Source: Nitrospirota bacterium
GTDB lineage: Bacteria; Nitrospirota; UBA9217
Direction: 5' to 3'
Length of the DNA stretch: 64,000 bases
NCBI GenBank assembly: GCA_023229435.1
Contig: JALNZF010000006.1
Coordinates: forward strand, 62,001-126,000
Shown: positions 50,360 through 59,000 of the stretch, piece after piece
Layout of the letters: each line of letters starts with the position of its first letter
Numbering within the stretch: position 1 is the first letter of the stretch
Notes under the pieces: model-generated
Database searches by the model: none
What the model saw: the letters and a program-made list of their open reading frames with translations, nothing else
Told to the model about the DNA's origin: nothing
Made by a program: the position numbers and the translations under genes

Positions 50360-51691
50360 ATGACCGAGAACACCATACTCCGCATACTCTACATGGAGGA
50401 CGATCCGGGGCTCGCCGTTCTGATGCAAAAAAGCCTGCAGCGGATCGGTTTCCACGTCGATATCGCGTCCAACGGCGAGGACGGGCTCAAGATGGTCGAA
50501 GCAGCACGGTACGATGTTCTCCTTATTGATTACTACATGCCGGTCCGCGGCGGGATCGACGTTATCCGCGCGCTTGCCTTGAAAGGGAAGTTCCCTCCGG
50601 TCATCATGGTGACCGGGGAGGGCAACGAAGAGGTCGCCGTCGAAGCGCTCAAACTGGGGGCGGCGGATTATATCGTCAAAGACGTGGACATGAAGTATCT
50701 GGAGCTGCTCCCCGCGGTCATCAGCCAGGTCCTTTACAAACAACAGCTTATTGATGATGGCCGGCGCATGGAAGAAGCGGTCCGGGAAAGCGAAGCGCGG
50801 TATAGAAAGCTGGTCGAGCTGTCGCCGGACGGCATTTCAATTCATGCCGGGGACAAGTTCGTGTTCATCAATCCGGCCGGGGCGCGCATTCTCGGGGCGT
50901 CGCATCCGGGCCAGATCATCGGGATGTCCGCGCTGGATGTCGTGCATCCCGATTTCAGGGAAATGGTGAAGACGCGGATGGAGCAATTGGAGAACGAGGT
51001 GGACATGGTGCCGTGGATCGAGGAGAAGTACGTACGGCTCGACGGCGGTGTGATCGATGTGGAGGTCGCGGGCATCAAATTCGTATACCAGGGGAAGCAC
51101 GCGGTGCAAAGGCTCTTCAAGGACATCACCGAACGGAAACGCGTGGAGAAGCGGCTCGAGCACCTGGCACTGTACGATACGCTCACCGGACTGCCGAACC
51201 GCATGCTGTTCTTTGACCGCATGAACCAGCTCCTGGCGCTCGCGAGACGCAACCAGTATGTGCTGGCGCTCCTGTACATGGACCTGGACAACTTCAAGCA
51301 TATTAACGATACCTTCGGCCACGAAGTGGGCGACCTGGTGCTGACCGAGACCTCGAAAAGGATGACATCGTGCACGCGGACTTCGGACACGGTCGCGCGC
51401 ATGGGCGGCGACGAGTTCATCGGCATCTGCGCGCGGATCGCCGCGCCCGGGGACGCGGCAGTGGTCGCCAGGAAGATCATCACCGCCGTGGCCAGGCCGT
51501 TCCTGACAAAAGGCCTCGAGCTGAGCATGGGCGTGAGCATCGGCATCAGCATCTACCCCCTGGACGGCGATGACGCGGAAACGCTGTTGAACAAGGCCGA
51601 CGCCGCAATGTACAAGATCAAGGAAGGCGGTAAAGGCGGCTTCCGGTTCTTCAGCGACGTTACGGGCGCCGCTCCGGTTTCAGCGCCATAA
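50360..51691 (+). CDS. Receiver-PAS-GGDEF diguanylate cyclase
   Basis: 443 residues from the ATG at 50360 (AGGAG upstream); a GTG at 50351 overlapping the previous stop is an alternative. Receiver 5-125 with Asp57 (LLIDYYMPVRGG), PAS 145-265, GGDEF 275-435 with intact GGDEF at 349-353 and DTLTGLPNRM. Phosphorylation would control cyclic-di-GMP synthesis. No EAL domain. It closes the signalling array and is the only member with an enzymatic output. Confidence 0.92.
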   Translation: MTENTILRILYMEDDPGLAVLMQKSLQRIGFHVDIASNGEDGLKMVEAARYDVLLIDYYMPVRGGIDVIRALALKGKFPPVIMVTGEGNEEVAVEALKLGAADYIVKDVDMKYLELLPAVISQVLYKQQLIDDGRRMEEAVRESEARYRKLVELSPDGISIHAGDKFVFINPAGARILGASHPGQIIGMSALDVVHPDFREMVKTRMEQLENEVDMVPWIEEKYVRLDGGVIDVEVAGIKFVYQGKHAVQRLFKDITERKRVEKRLEHLALYDTLTGLPNRMLFFDRMNQLLALARRNQYVLALLYMDLDNFKHINDTFGHEVGDLVLTETSKRMTSCTRTSDTVARMGGDEFIGICARIAAPGDAAVVARKIITAVARPFLTKGLELSMGVSIGISIYPLDGDDAETLLNKADAAMYKIKEGGKGGFRFFSDVTGAAPVSAP

Positions 51692-51732
51692 ACCTGGTCA
51701 ATACCAACGAATTTGAAATTGTTACGAACTTG

Positions 51733-51768
51733 CCCCTCACCCTATCGGGGAGAGGGCCGGGGTGAGGA
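51733..51768. repeat. Short palindromic element, CCTCACCC type
   Basis: CCCCTCACCC pairs with GGGGTGAGG around a centre containing CGGGGAGAGGG. It lies between the GGDEF gene and the DUF255 gene. Confidence 0.65.
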
Positions 51769-51818
51769 GGATATCTTCATGGCCCGTTTAAATCCCGTTA
51801 TCCTGTCAAAATTCTTTT

Positions 51819-53780
51819 ATGAACAAACTCGCCGACGAAAAATCCCCGTATCTCCGTCACGCGTCAACCCAGAAGATCGACTGGTATCCCTGGTCCGATG
51901 AGGCCTTCGAGCTGGCGCATCAAGAGGACAAGCCGGTCTTCCTGAGCACGGGCGCGGTATGGTGCCACTGGTGCCATGTGATGGCCAAAGAGTCCTTTGA
52001 GGACGAGGAGACAGCGCGGCTTTTGAACGAACATTTCATCGCGATCAAGCTCGACCGCGACGAAAGGCCCGATATCGACCGCAGGTATCAGCAGGCGGTC
52101 GCGGCCATGGGCAGCGGAGGCGGATGGCCGCTCTCGGTCTTCCTGACGCCGGACAAGCATCCATTTTATGGCGGCACCTATTTCCCGCCCGAGGATCGGC
52201 AGGGCAGGCCGGGATTCAAAAAGGTGCTGAGAGCGGTGAGCGATCATTATAAGACAAAACGGGGAGACGTTGAAGGGTATGCCCGTCGCGTACTGGATTC
52301 ACTGAAGCCTGAAACACCCGTTGCCGGCGACCTGAGCGAATCGTCGTTGATGGAAGCTCAGCATGCCATCCTTGCCGTTGTTGATCAGCGGAACGGCGGG
52401 TTCGGCGCAGCGCCAAAGTTCCCCATGCCGGGCGCGCTGGAGTTCCTGCTTCGCCGCGCGGGTGCGGGGGGCGATCCCGCTGTCGGCGATGCCGCGCGCA
52501 GGATGCTCGAAGCCATGGCTGCGGGCGGATTCCACGACCAGCTTGGCGGCGGGTTCCATCGCTATTCCGTGGACGAGGCGTGGACCATTCCGCATTTTGA
52601 GAAAATGGCCGACGACAATGCGGGGCTTCTCAGGAACTATATCGACGGCTACACCATGTTCGGCGACGAACGGTTTCGGGAAGTTGCCCTGGGTATCGTT
52701 GCCTTCACGCGGGAAGTACTCTCGGATCCCGCGGGCGGATTCTACGCAAGCCAGGACGCGGATGTGACGCCCGATGACGAGGGCGGGTACTTCACTTGGA
52801 CCGGGGATGAGTTTCGGAAGGTGCTCGATCCCGATGAATATGCCGTGCTTTCCCTTTACCTGATGCCCGAGCGGGGAAGCATGCATCATGATCCGGCGAA
52901 GCAGGTGCTCGCTGTCACAAGCAATCTCGAAGATCTTGCCGCGGAACTCAGCAGGGACATCGAGGAGGTCAGGCGGCTTTTCCTGAACGGAAAGAAAAAA
53001 CTGATCGCAGCGCGCACCCGGCGGGAGACCCCCTTTATCGACACAACCCTCTATACTTCCCTGAACGGTATGCTCATCGCCTCCTATTTTCATGCATACT
53101 CGGTGATCGGCAACGAGGAGCTCAGAAGGTTCGCCGTTCATAGCCTCGAGCGGATACTGAACGAGCGCTTTATCAACGGGCGCCTGTATCACACGGAGAA
53201 TATCACGGCCGTGCTCGATGACTACGTCCAACTCATTGACGCGCTGATCGCAGGGTATGAGGCCACTGCCGCGTCCCGGTATCTGGCGCTTGCTGACGAA
53301 CTGATGGTCGTATGCGTGGGGAAATTCCATGATCCTGAAGAGGGCGGATTCTTTGATACTGAGGACAACGTGCTGGGAACGCGGCTCAAACGGATCGAGG
53401 ATGTTCCGCATGCTTCCGCCAATGCCCTGGCCATCATGCTTCTGCTGAAGCTCTCGCTCATGATTGGGAAGGACTCATACCGGCAGCAGGCGGAACAGTC
53501 GCTGAGGCTCTTTGCAAGAGCAGCGCTTGAGATGAGCGTCCATGCCGGAGCGTTTTTCTGCGCGTATGATGCATTTTACCGCATGCTCAAGCTCACGGTC
53601 GAGGCGCTTCCTGACGGTGAACTCGCCCGTGCTGCACGGGCGCTCACCGGCACGACATACACCGTGGTTCTCTACGGTGAAATGAACAACCGCGTGATTC
53701 CCTGCACGGCAAACACCTGCTACGATCCGATCATCGATTCCGCAAAACTTCGCGATAGTTGCGCAAAGCTTCAGGGATAG
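51819..53780 (+). CDS. DUF255 thioredoxin-domain protein (YyaL/SSP411 type)
   Basis: 653 residues. N-terminal DUF255 thioredoxin-like domain (SPYLRHASTQKIDWYPWSDEAF, VWCHWCHVMAKESFEDEETA with a CxxC), then an alpha/alpha-barrel region like N-acylglucosamine 2-epimerases (GGFHDQLGGGFHRYSVDEAWTIPHFEKM). The family is widespread; its substrate is unknown. The usual ...QHAxNPVDWY is altered to RHASTQKIDWY. No strong RBS before the ATG. Confidence 0.88.
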   Translation: MNKLADEKSPYLRHASTQKIDWYPWSDEAFELAHQEDKPVFLSTGAVWCHWCHVMAKESFEDEETARLLNEHFIAIKLDRDERPDIDRRYQQAVAAMGSGGGWPLSVFLTPDKHPFYGGTYFPPEDRQGRPGFKKVLRAVSDHYKTKRGDVEGYARRVLDSLKPETPVAGDLSESSLMEAQHAILAVVDQRNGGFGAAPKFPMPGALEFLLRRAGAGGDPAVGDAARRMLEAMAAGGFHDQLGGGFHRYSVDEAWTIPHFEKMADDNAGLLRNYIDGYTMFGDERFREVALGIVAFTREVLSDPAGGFYASQDADVTPDDEGGYFTWTGDEFRKVLDPDEYAVLSLYLMPERGSMHHDPAKQVLAVTSNLEDLAAELSRDIEEVRRLFLNGKKKLIAARTRRETPFIDTTLYTSLNGMLIASYFHAYSVIGNEELRRFAVHSLERILNERFINGRLYHTENITAVLDDYVQLIDALIAGYEATAASRYLALADELMVVCVGKFHDPEEGGFFDTEDNVLGTRLKRIEDVPHASANALAIMLLLKLSLMIGKDSYRQQAEQSLRLFARAALEMSVHAGAFFCAYDAFYRMLKLTVEALPDGELARAARALTGTTYTVVLYGEMNNRVIPCTANTCYDPIIDSAKLRDSCAKLQG

Positions 53781-53910
53781 CTAATCGTCGCTCTTTATCC
53801 CCTGTTTTTATTTCCGCTGCCATCCGAAAAAACTGCTTGACAGATATTATGAAAAAGGCAACAATATGTTTCCTCCATACTCGGCAATCATTTACCGAGC
53901 AGGGTCCCTG

Positions 53911-55188
53911 ATGAACGGCAACCACTTACCGAACAATAAAATATCATCCGGCGTCGCCGGGCTCGATACCCTGATCGACGGATATTCCATCGGCGACAAT
54001 GTCGTATGGGAAGTGGAGTCCGGGACGGCGTACAGCGTATTCATCCGGAATTTCATCTCGCGGTCTTTCAAGGACGACCAGAAGGTCATCTACGTGAACT
54101 TCAACCGCTCGCCCCAGACCGTGCTGAACGACCTCAGCGCCCTCCTGTCGACCGAACACTTTACGCTCATTGACTGTTTCACCTCGGGCAAAGGAAAGAA
54201 CGATAATACCTTTCTGAAGTTTTATGAAAAGCCGGACCCCGGGGTCGTACGGATCGAGGATCCCCGGGACATCGACCGGTTTACCGCCACGCTCAACGCC
54301 ATCGAGGACAAACTGCCGCCGGGGGCGCGGTATGTATTCGACAGCCTCACGGGCATGCAGGACCTCTGGGGCGATGAGAACGACACGCACCGGTTCTTCA
54401 CCTACATGTGCCCGAGGTTGTTCGACCTGGGCACGGTTGCGTACTGGATACTGGAGAAGGAGGCCCACAGTCCGCGGTTCAAGGCAAACCTGCGGCATAT
54501 CACGCAGGTCGTGTTCGACCTTTCGAAGCGAAAGAACAGTCTTTTTCTCAAGGCGCTGAAGCTGGAGGGCAGGCAGGACCGGGAGGGATTCAAACCGCAT
54601 CAGTTCGATGTCCGCGGCGATGCAATAACGATCACCACGCACAAGAAAGAACCTGCCTCGGACATCGGCGCCAAGTTGAAGGAAGAGCGGCTGAGGATCG
54701 GCATGAGCCAGAAGGAACTGGCGGACAAGGTCAGCCTGACGCCGAGCTTTTTGTCGCAACTCGAAAACAGCCAGACGAGCCCGTCGCTCAGCACCTATCT
54801 TCAGCTGTGCCGGGCGCTGGACATCAATCCCGGCCAGTTTCTCGAACTCAGCGGGAAAATATCCGATACTCCCTGGCTTCTCAGGAAAGAAACGATATAC
54901 TCCCGGTCGCCGGTGCGCGAGGACTCCGCACGAGTGTATGAGGTCGTGTCACAGGGCAAGTTTTCAGCACGGATCGTGGTCTTGCCGCCGGGCGCTGCCA
55001 TGAATCGGCATTTTTTTTATCATAAAGATGAAGAAATGGTCTATGTCCTGAATGGCGATCTTTCCGTGACGATCGGCGGCAAGGAAGAGCGGGTCGTAAC
55101 CGGAGACGTGATCCGCCTTCAGGACGCGTTCCCTTCGCACTGGAAGAATGAAGGAGGTGATGAGGCTGAATTGCTTGTGCTTTGGTAG
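53911..55188 (+). CDS. KaiC-like domain (degenerate P-loop) / XRE / cupin regulator
   Basis: 425 residues from the ATG at 53911 (an ATG at 53866 is possible). Residues 1-235 have the RAD55/KaiC layout: ISSGVAGLDTLIDGYSIGDNV, a Walker B-like RYVFDSLTGMQDLWG, and the long sheet that follows. Where KaiC proteins have GxxGxGKT it reads EVESGTAYSV, so ATP binding is doubtful. Residues 250-305 are an XRE helix-turn-helix (GMSQKELADKVSLTPSFLSQLEN) and 345-425 a cupin (KDEEMVYVLNGDLSVTIGG). It sits just before the glutamate-synthase-like genes and may regulate them. Confidence 0.8.
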   Translation: MNGNHLPNNKISSGVAGLDTLIDGYSIGDNVVWEVESGTAYSVFIRNFISRSFKDDQKVIYVNFNRSPQTVLNDLSALLSTEHFTLIDCFTSGKGKNDNTFLKFYEKPDPGVVRIEDPRDIDRFTATLNAIEDKLPPGARYVFDSLTGMQDLWGDENDTHRFFTYMCPRLFDLGTVAYWILEKEAHSPRFKANLRHITQVVFDLSKRKNSLFLKALKLEGRQDREGFKPHQFDVRGDAITITTHKKEPASDIGAKLKEERLRIGMSQKELADKVSLTPSFLSQLENSQTSPSLSTYLQLCRALDINPGQFLELSGKISDTPWLLRKETIYSRSPVREDSARVYEVVSQGKFSARIVVLPPGAAMNRHFFYHKDEEMVYVLNGDLSVTIGGKEERVVTGDVIRLQDAFPSHWKNEGGDEAELLVLW

Positions 55189-55437
55189 GCACGATCTCTT
55201 TTAAATTATTTTCTAATAAAATAAAACGCAGAGATTTTTTTTGCCTTCCGACTCAAGTGTAGCTTAATTCATTGGGTTTAATATTAAGCGGTACTAATAA
55301 GGAGGTGATGATGCCGAATTACTTGCGCTTTGGTCGGCCAGTTCAAAATGGAGTCTAATAACAGAGTGAAATATTTTTTTGCCTTCCATGTAAAGTTAGG
55401 CTTAATTTATCAAATTAATATTAAGCGAGGCTAAAGT
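55154..55437. repeat. Diverged tandem duplication of a gene end plus stem-loop
   Basis: Copy 1 starts at 55154 inside the regulator gene (GGAGGTGATGAGGCTGAATT) and runs to about 55300; copy 2 starts at 55303 (GGAGGTGATGATGCCGAATT) and runs to about 55437. Both contain the coding end (GGDEAELLVLW versus GGDDAELLALW), a TTTTTTTGCCTTCC block and a GCTTAAT-N13/14-ATTAAGC stem-loop. In copy 2 the stop codon is lost and the frame runs 11 residues further. Confidence 0.75.
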
Positions 55438-55527
55438 GGAATGGGGAAACAGAATCAATGTAGTACTCCGGCCTGCCCGTGGACTCACGGCAGTCGGGAA
55501 AAATAATAAATTGAAAAGGAGAAAACC
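55189..55527. promoter_or_regulatory. Leader region of the glutamate-synthase-like genes
   Basis: 339 bases, no gene. It contains the second copy of the tandem duplication and two inverted repeats GCTTAAT...ATTAAGC at 55263-55290 and 55391-55424. These are candidate operators or RNA hairpins for the gene at 55528. AAAGGAG lies before its ATG. Confidence 0.5.
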
Positions 55528-57123
55528 ATGAATCTGTCACAACCGAATTCAAACGATGCAACCAGAACAGCCAATCGATCAAGAAGTGTTTCGCCGATGA
55601 GCGGACTTTGCACACGTTGCATCGACGGGTGCCGAGGGAATTGCGAGGTGTTCAAGTCGACATTCAGGGGAAGGGAACTGCTCTATCCGGGGCCCTTCGG
55701 CAACATCACCGCGGGCGGCGATAAGAACTATCCGGTGGATTATTCACACCTCAATATCCATGGCTATGCCCTGGGAGCCAAGGGACTTCCCAAAGGCCAG
55801 GTAGGGGACCCCGACACCGCGCGGTTCCCGATCGTCAACACGGAGACCAGCTACGGCTGGACCAAAAAGGTCAAGATGCAGGTGCCGATCTTTACCGGCG
55901 CACTCGGATCGACGGAAATTGCCCGCAAGAACTGGGAGCACTTTGCCGTGGGGGCCGCGCTGTCCGGCATCACGGCTGTTTGCGGAGAGAATGTGTGCGG
56001 CATCGATCCCGGACTAGAATTGAACAGCAGGAAGCAGGTCAAAAAGTCGCCGGACATGGACCGCAGGATCGAAACCTATAAAAAGTATCATCAGGGATAC
56101 GGCGAGATCCTTGTGCAGATGAATGTCGAGGACACCCGGTTGGGCGTCGCCGAATACATCATCGAAAAACACAAACTTGAAACGATCGAGTTGAAGTGGG
56201 GCCAGGGGGCCAAGTGCATCGGCGGCGAGATCAAGGTAAACTCGCTGGAGCGCGCCCTTGAATTGCAGCGTCGCGGATATATTGTCACGCCCGACCCATC
56301 CGACCCGGTCGTACAGGCCGCTTTTAAAGATACCGCCATCAAGGAATTCGAACGCCACAGCCGTATGGGATTCATCGGCGAAGAGGAATTTTACGCCGAG
56401 GTCCATCGGCTGAGGAAACTTGGATTCAAGCGGATCACCCTGAAAACCGGCGCCTATGGTCTGCGCGAGCTGGCCATGGCCATCAAGTGGGGCTCCAAGG
56501 CCAAGATCGATCTGTTGACCATCGACGGAGCACCCGGCGGGACCGGCATGAGCCCCTGGCGCATGATGGAAGAGTGGGGCATGCCCTCGCTCTATCTGCA
56601 CTCCGCGGCCGCTGAATTCGCGAAGATGCTGACCGACAAGGGGGAACGCGTTCCGGACATCGCCTTTGCCGGAGGATTCAGCAGTGAAGACGGCATATTC
56701 AAGGCATTGGCCCTGGGAGCGCCCTATGTCAAGGCCATCTGCATGGGCCGCGCACTCATGATCCCGGGCATGGTCGGCAAGAACATCGCGCAGTGGATGA
56801 AGGACAATGATCTTCCGAAAACAGTGAGCGAGTTCGGCTCCACGGTCGAGGAAATCTTCGTCAATTATGAAGACGTGAAGAAGATCGTCGGCAATGATGA
56901 GATCAAGAACATCCCGCTCGGCGCGATCGGCATTTACAGCTATTCGAACAAGATCAAAGTGGGGCTGCAGCAGTTGATGGCCGGCGCCCGCTGTTTCAAT
57001 CTCGAAGCGATGTCGAGAAAGGACCTGATGTCACTCACCGAGGAATGCAGCAAGGTCACCGGGATCCCGTATCTCATGGACTCCTATCGCAAAGAGGCTT
57101 TGAAAATACTCAAAGGCAAATAG
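55528..57123 (+). CDS. FMN glutamate-synthase-domain protein, paralogue A
   Basis: 531 residues. The N-terminus has Cys28, 31, 35 and 39 (CTRCIDGCRGNC), a likely Fe-S or metal site. The rest is the FMN-binding TIM barrel of glutamate synthase (VPIFTGALGSTEIA, ELKWGQGAKCIGGEIK, TIDGAPGGTGMSPWRMM, AGGFSSEDGIFKALALGAPYVKAICMGR). There is no amidotransferase and no C-terminal CNVC...CPRGI cluster, so it is not a complete GltB. Substrate unknown. A paralogue follows directly. Confidence 0.85.
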   Translation: MNLSQPNSNDATRTANRSRSVSPMSGLCTRCIDGCRGNCEVFKSTFRGRELLYPGPFGNITAGGDKNYPVDYSHLNIHGYALGAKGLPKGQVGDPDTARFPIVNTETSYGWTKKVKMQVPIFTGALGSTEIARKNWEHFAVGAALSGITAVCGENVCGIDPGLELNSRKQVKKSPDMDRRIETYKKYHQGYGEILVQMNVEDTRLGVAEYIIEKHKLETIELKWGQGAKCIGGEIKVNSLERALELQRRGYIVTPDPSDPVVQAAFKDTAIKEFERHSRMGFIGEEEFYAEVHRLRKLGFKRITLKTGAYGLRELAMAIKWGSKAKIDLLTIDGAPGGTGMSPWRMMEEWGMPSLYLHSAAAEFAKMLTDKGERVPDIAFAGGFSSEDGIFKALALGAPYVKAICMGRALMIPGMVGKNIAQWMKDNDLPKTVSEFGSTVEEIFVNYEDVKKIVGNDEIKNIPLGAIGIYSYSNKIKVGLQQLMAGARCFNLEAMSRKDLMSLTEECSKVTGIPYLMDSYRKEALKILKGK

Positions 57124-57163
57124 TTTGGTCCGCGTGTTTCAATGAATGACCAATCGTTGGGAC

Positions 57164-57188
57164 GGTCTCCGGCGAACTGCCGGAGACC
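57164..57188 (+). promoter_or_regulatory. Perfect 10-bp hairpin between the two paralogues
   Basis: GGTCTCCGGC, loop GAACT, GCCGGAGACC. No T-run follows, and the next gene's ribosome binding site (AAGGAG) is 10 bases on. It may set the ratio of the two products by mRNA stability or cleavage. Confidence 0.6.
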
Positions 57189-57212
57189 ATTCCACACAAG
57201 GAGAACACTCAT

Positions 57213-58793
57213 ATGAATCCAGGTCAAGTGAATGCGAGTTCGGCAACAGGAACGAAAAACAGGGTTCAGGATGCGGCGCCGCAGTCAGGCATCTGTTCGG
57301 TATGTCTCGACGGATGTCCCGGGCCGTGCGAGGTGGGCAAGTCCGCCTACCGCGGCAGGGAGGTCCTCTATCCGCTTCCCTTCGGCAAGGTCACGGCGGG
57401 CGCGACCAAACAGTATCCCGTGGACTACTCTCACCTGAACATTCAAGGCACCTGCGTCGGCGCCGTCGGGATCGCCGCGGACCCCGATAAGGCGATCTTT
57501 CCGGCAGTCTCGACCGAAGCAATAGTCGGACACCGGCACAAGATCAGGCTCTCTTTGCCGATCTTTACCGGCGCGCTCGGCTCCACGGATATCGCAAAGG
57601 ACAACTGGGAAGGCCTGGCGATCGGCGCCGCGATTTCCGGCATTATGGTCGTCATTGGGGAGAATGTCGTCGGGATGGACCCCGGGGCGGAGATCCACGA
57701 CGGGATCGTCGCCCATTCCCCCGAGCTTGAGCGCCGCGTCAAGTGTTTCAAGGAGTGGTACAACGGCGCGGGCGAGATCATTCTGCAGCAAAACGTGGAG
57801 GACACGAGGCTCCGTTCAGCGGAATATGCAATTGAAAAGCTCGGGGTAAGCTGCATCGAGCTCAAGTGGGGCCAGGGCGCCAAGGATATCGGCGGCGAAG
57901 TGAAGCTCAAGACACTGGAGCGGGCGGAGGAGCTTAAACAGCGCGGCTACATCGTGGTTCCCGATCCGACCGACGCCGTGGTGCGCAAAGCTTTTGCGGA
58001 GGAGGAGTTCAAGGAGTTCGAGCGGCATTCCCGGCTCGGCATGGTCGAGTACGAGGGGTTCGAGAAAGCCGTGCGGCGCTACCGGTCCGCCGGCGCGAAG
58101 TTTATCTCGCTCAAGACCGGCGCGTACCGCGTATCGGACCTGGCACGGGCCATTCGCTTCTGTTCCGATGCCGAGGTCGATCTTCTGACCATCGACGGCG
58201 CGGGCGGCGGCACGGGCATGAGCCCCTGGCGAATGATGAACGAGTGGGGCATCCCGACGCTTTACCTTCAGTCCCTGGCATACAAGTTCGCTTCACAGCT
58301 CAAGGCGAAGGGCCGCTATGTTCCCGATATGGCGATCGCCGGCGGGTTCTCGCTGGAAGACCATATCTTCAAGGCGCTTGCCCTGGGCGCGCCCTATTTC
58401 AAGGCGGTCTGCATGGGCAGGGCGATGATGATCCCGGCGTTCGTTGGCAAGAACATCAAGAAATGGATCGACGAGGACAAACTGCCCGTGGAGATCAAGA
58501 AGTACGGCGATGTCCCGGAGCGCATCTTCATCACGGCCGAGACGCTCAAGGCGAAGTACGGCAAGGACTTCGCGCGCATACCCTGGGGCGCCGTGGCAAT
58601 GTACACATTCACCGACCGCCTGAAGCTGGGACTGCAGCAGTTCATGGCGGGCTCGCGGAAGTTCGGCCTGCAGCATATCGACCGGAGCGATGTTGTTTCA
58701 TTGACCCGGGAATGCGCGGACGTGACCGGCATACCCTATGTCATGGATTCCGATATGAAGGAAGCCGAGAGGATCCTGTGCAACGGGGTCTGA
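57213..58793 (+). CDS. FMN glutamate-synthase-domain protein, paralogue B
   Basis: 526 residues, similar to paralogue A along its whole length, including the four Cys at 28, 31, 35 and 39 (CSVCLDGCPGPC). Barrel motifs: LPIFTGALGSTDIAKDNW, ELKWGQGAKDIGGEVK, TIDGAGGGTGMSPWRMM and AGGFSLEDHIFKALALGAPYFKAVCMGR. The two could form a heteromer. AAGGAG lies before the ATG. It stands 200 bases before the NrpR-like regulator gene. Confidence 0.85.
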   Translation: MNPGQVNASSATGTKNRVQDAAPQSGICSVCLDGCPGPCEVGKSAYRGREVLYPLPFGKVTAGATKQYPVDYSHLNIQGTCVGAVGIAADPDKAIFPAVSTEAIVGHRHKIRLSLPIFTGALGSTDIAKDNWEGLAIGAAISGIMVVIGENVVGMDPGAEIHDGIVAHSPELERRVKCFKEWYNGAGEIILQQNVEDTRLRSAEYAIEKLGVSCIELKWGQGAKDIGGEVKLKTLERAEELKQRGYIVVPDPTDAVVRKAFAEEEFKEFERHSRLGMVEYEGFEKAVRRYRSAGAKFISLKTGAYRVSDLARAIRFCSDAEVDLLTIDGAGGGTGMSPWRMMNEWGIPTLYLQSLAYKFASQLKAKGRYVPDMAIAGGFSLEDHIFKALALGAPYFKAVCMGRAMMIPAFVGKNIKKWIDEDKLPVEIKKYGDVPERIFITAETLKAKYGKDFARIPWGAVAMYTFTDRLKLGLQQFMAGSRKFGLQHIDRSDVVSLTRECADVTGIPYVMDSDMKEAERILCNGV

Positions 58794-59000
58794 TGGTCAT
58801 TCGTCAGCACAATTTTGATTCCACGAAAAACGGCAAAATTTACCTGATATGATTGGTAACGTCTTACGGTGACGAGGCCCGTATCGTCAAACGGTAATGT
58901 GAAGCGTCAAAACGATCACCATAACCACTTACCGAAACGGGCATCGTAGCCGTAACCGTTCCCTTTTTGATTTCCGGATTGTCCGGCTTGGGAGACTCGA

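Noticed and set aside
58794..59000. 207-base gap before nrpR considered as a riboswitch
   Set aside because: I see no match to a known aptamer (glutamine, molybdenum cofactor, c-di-GMP) and no clear terminator or sequestering helix.
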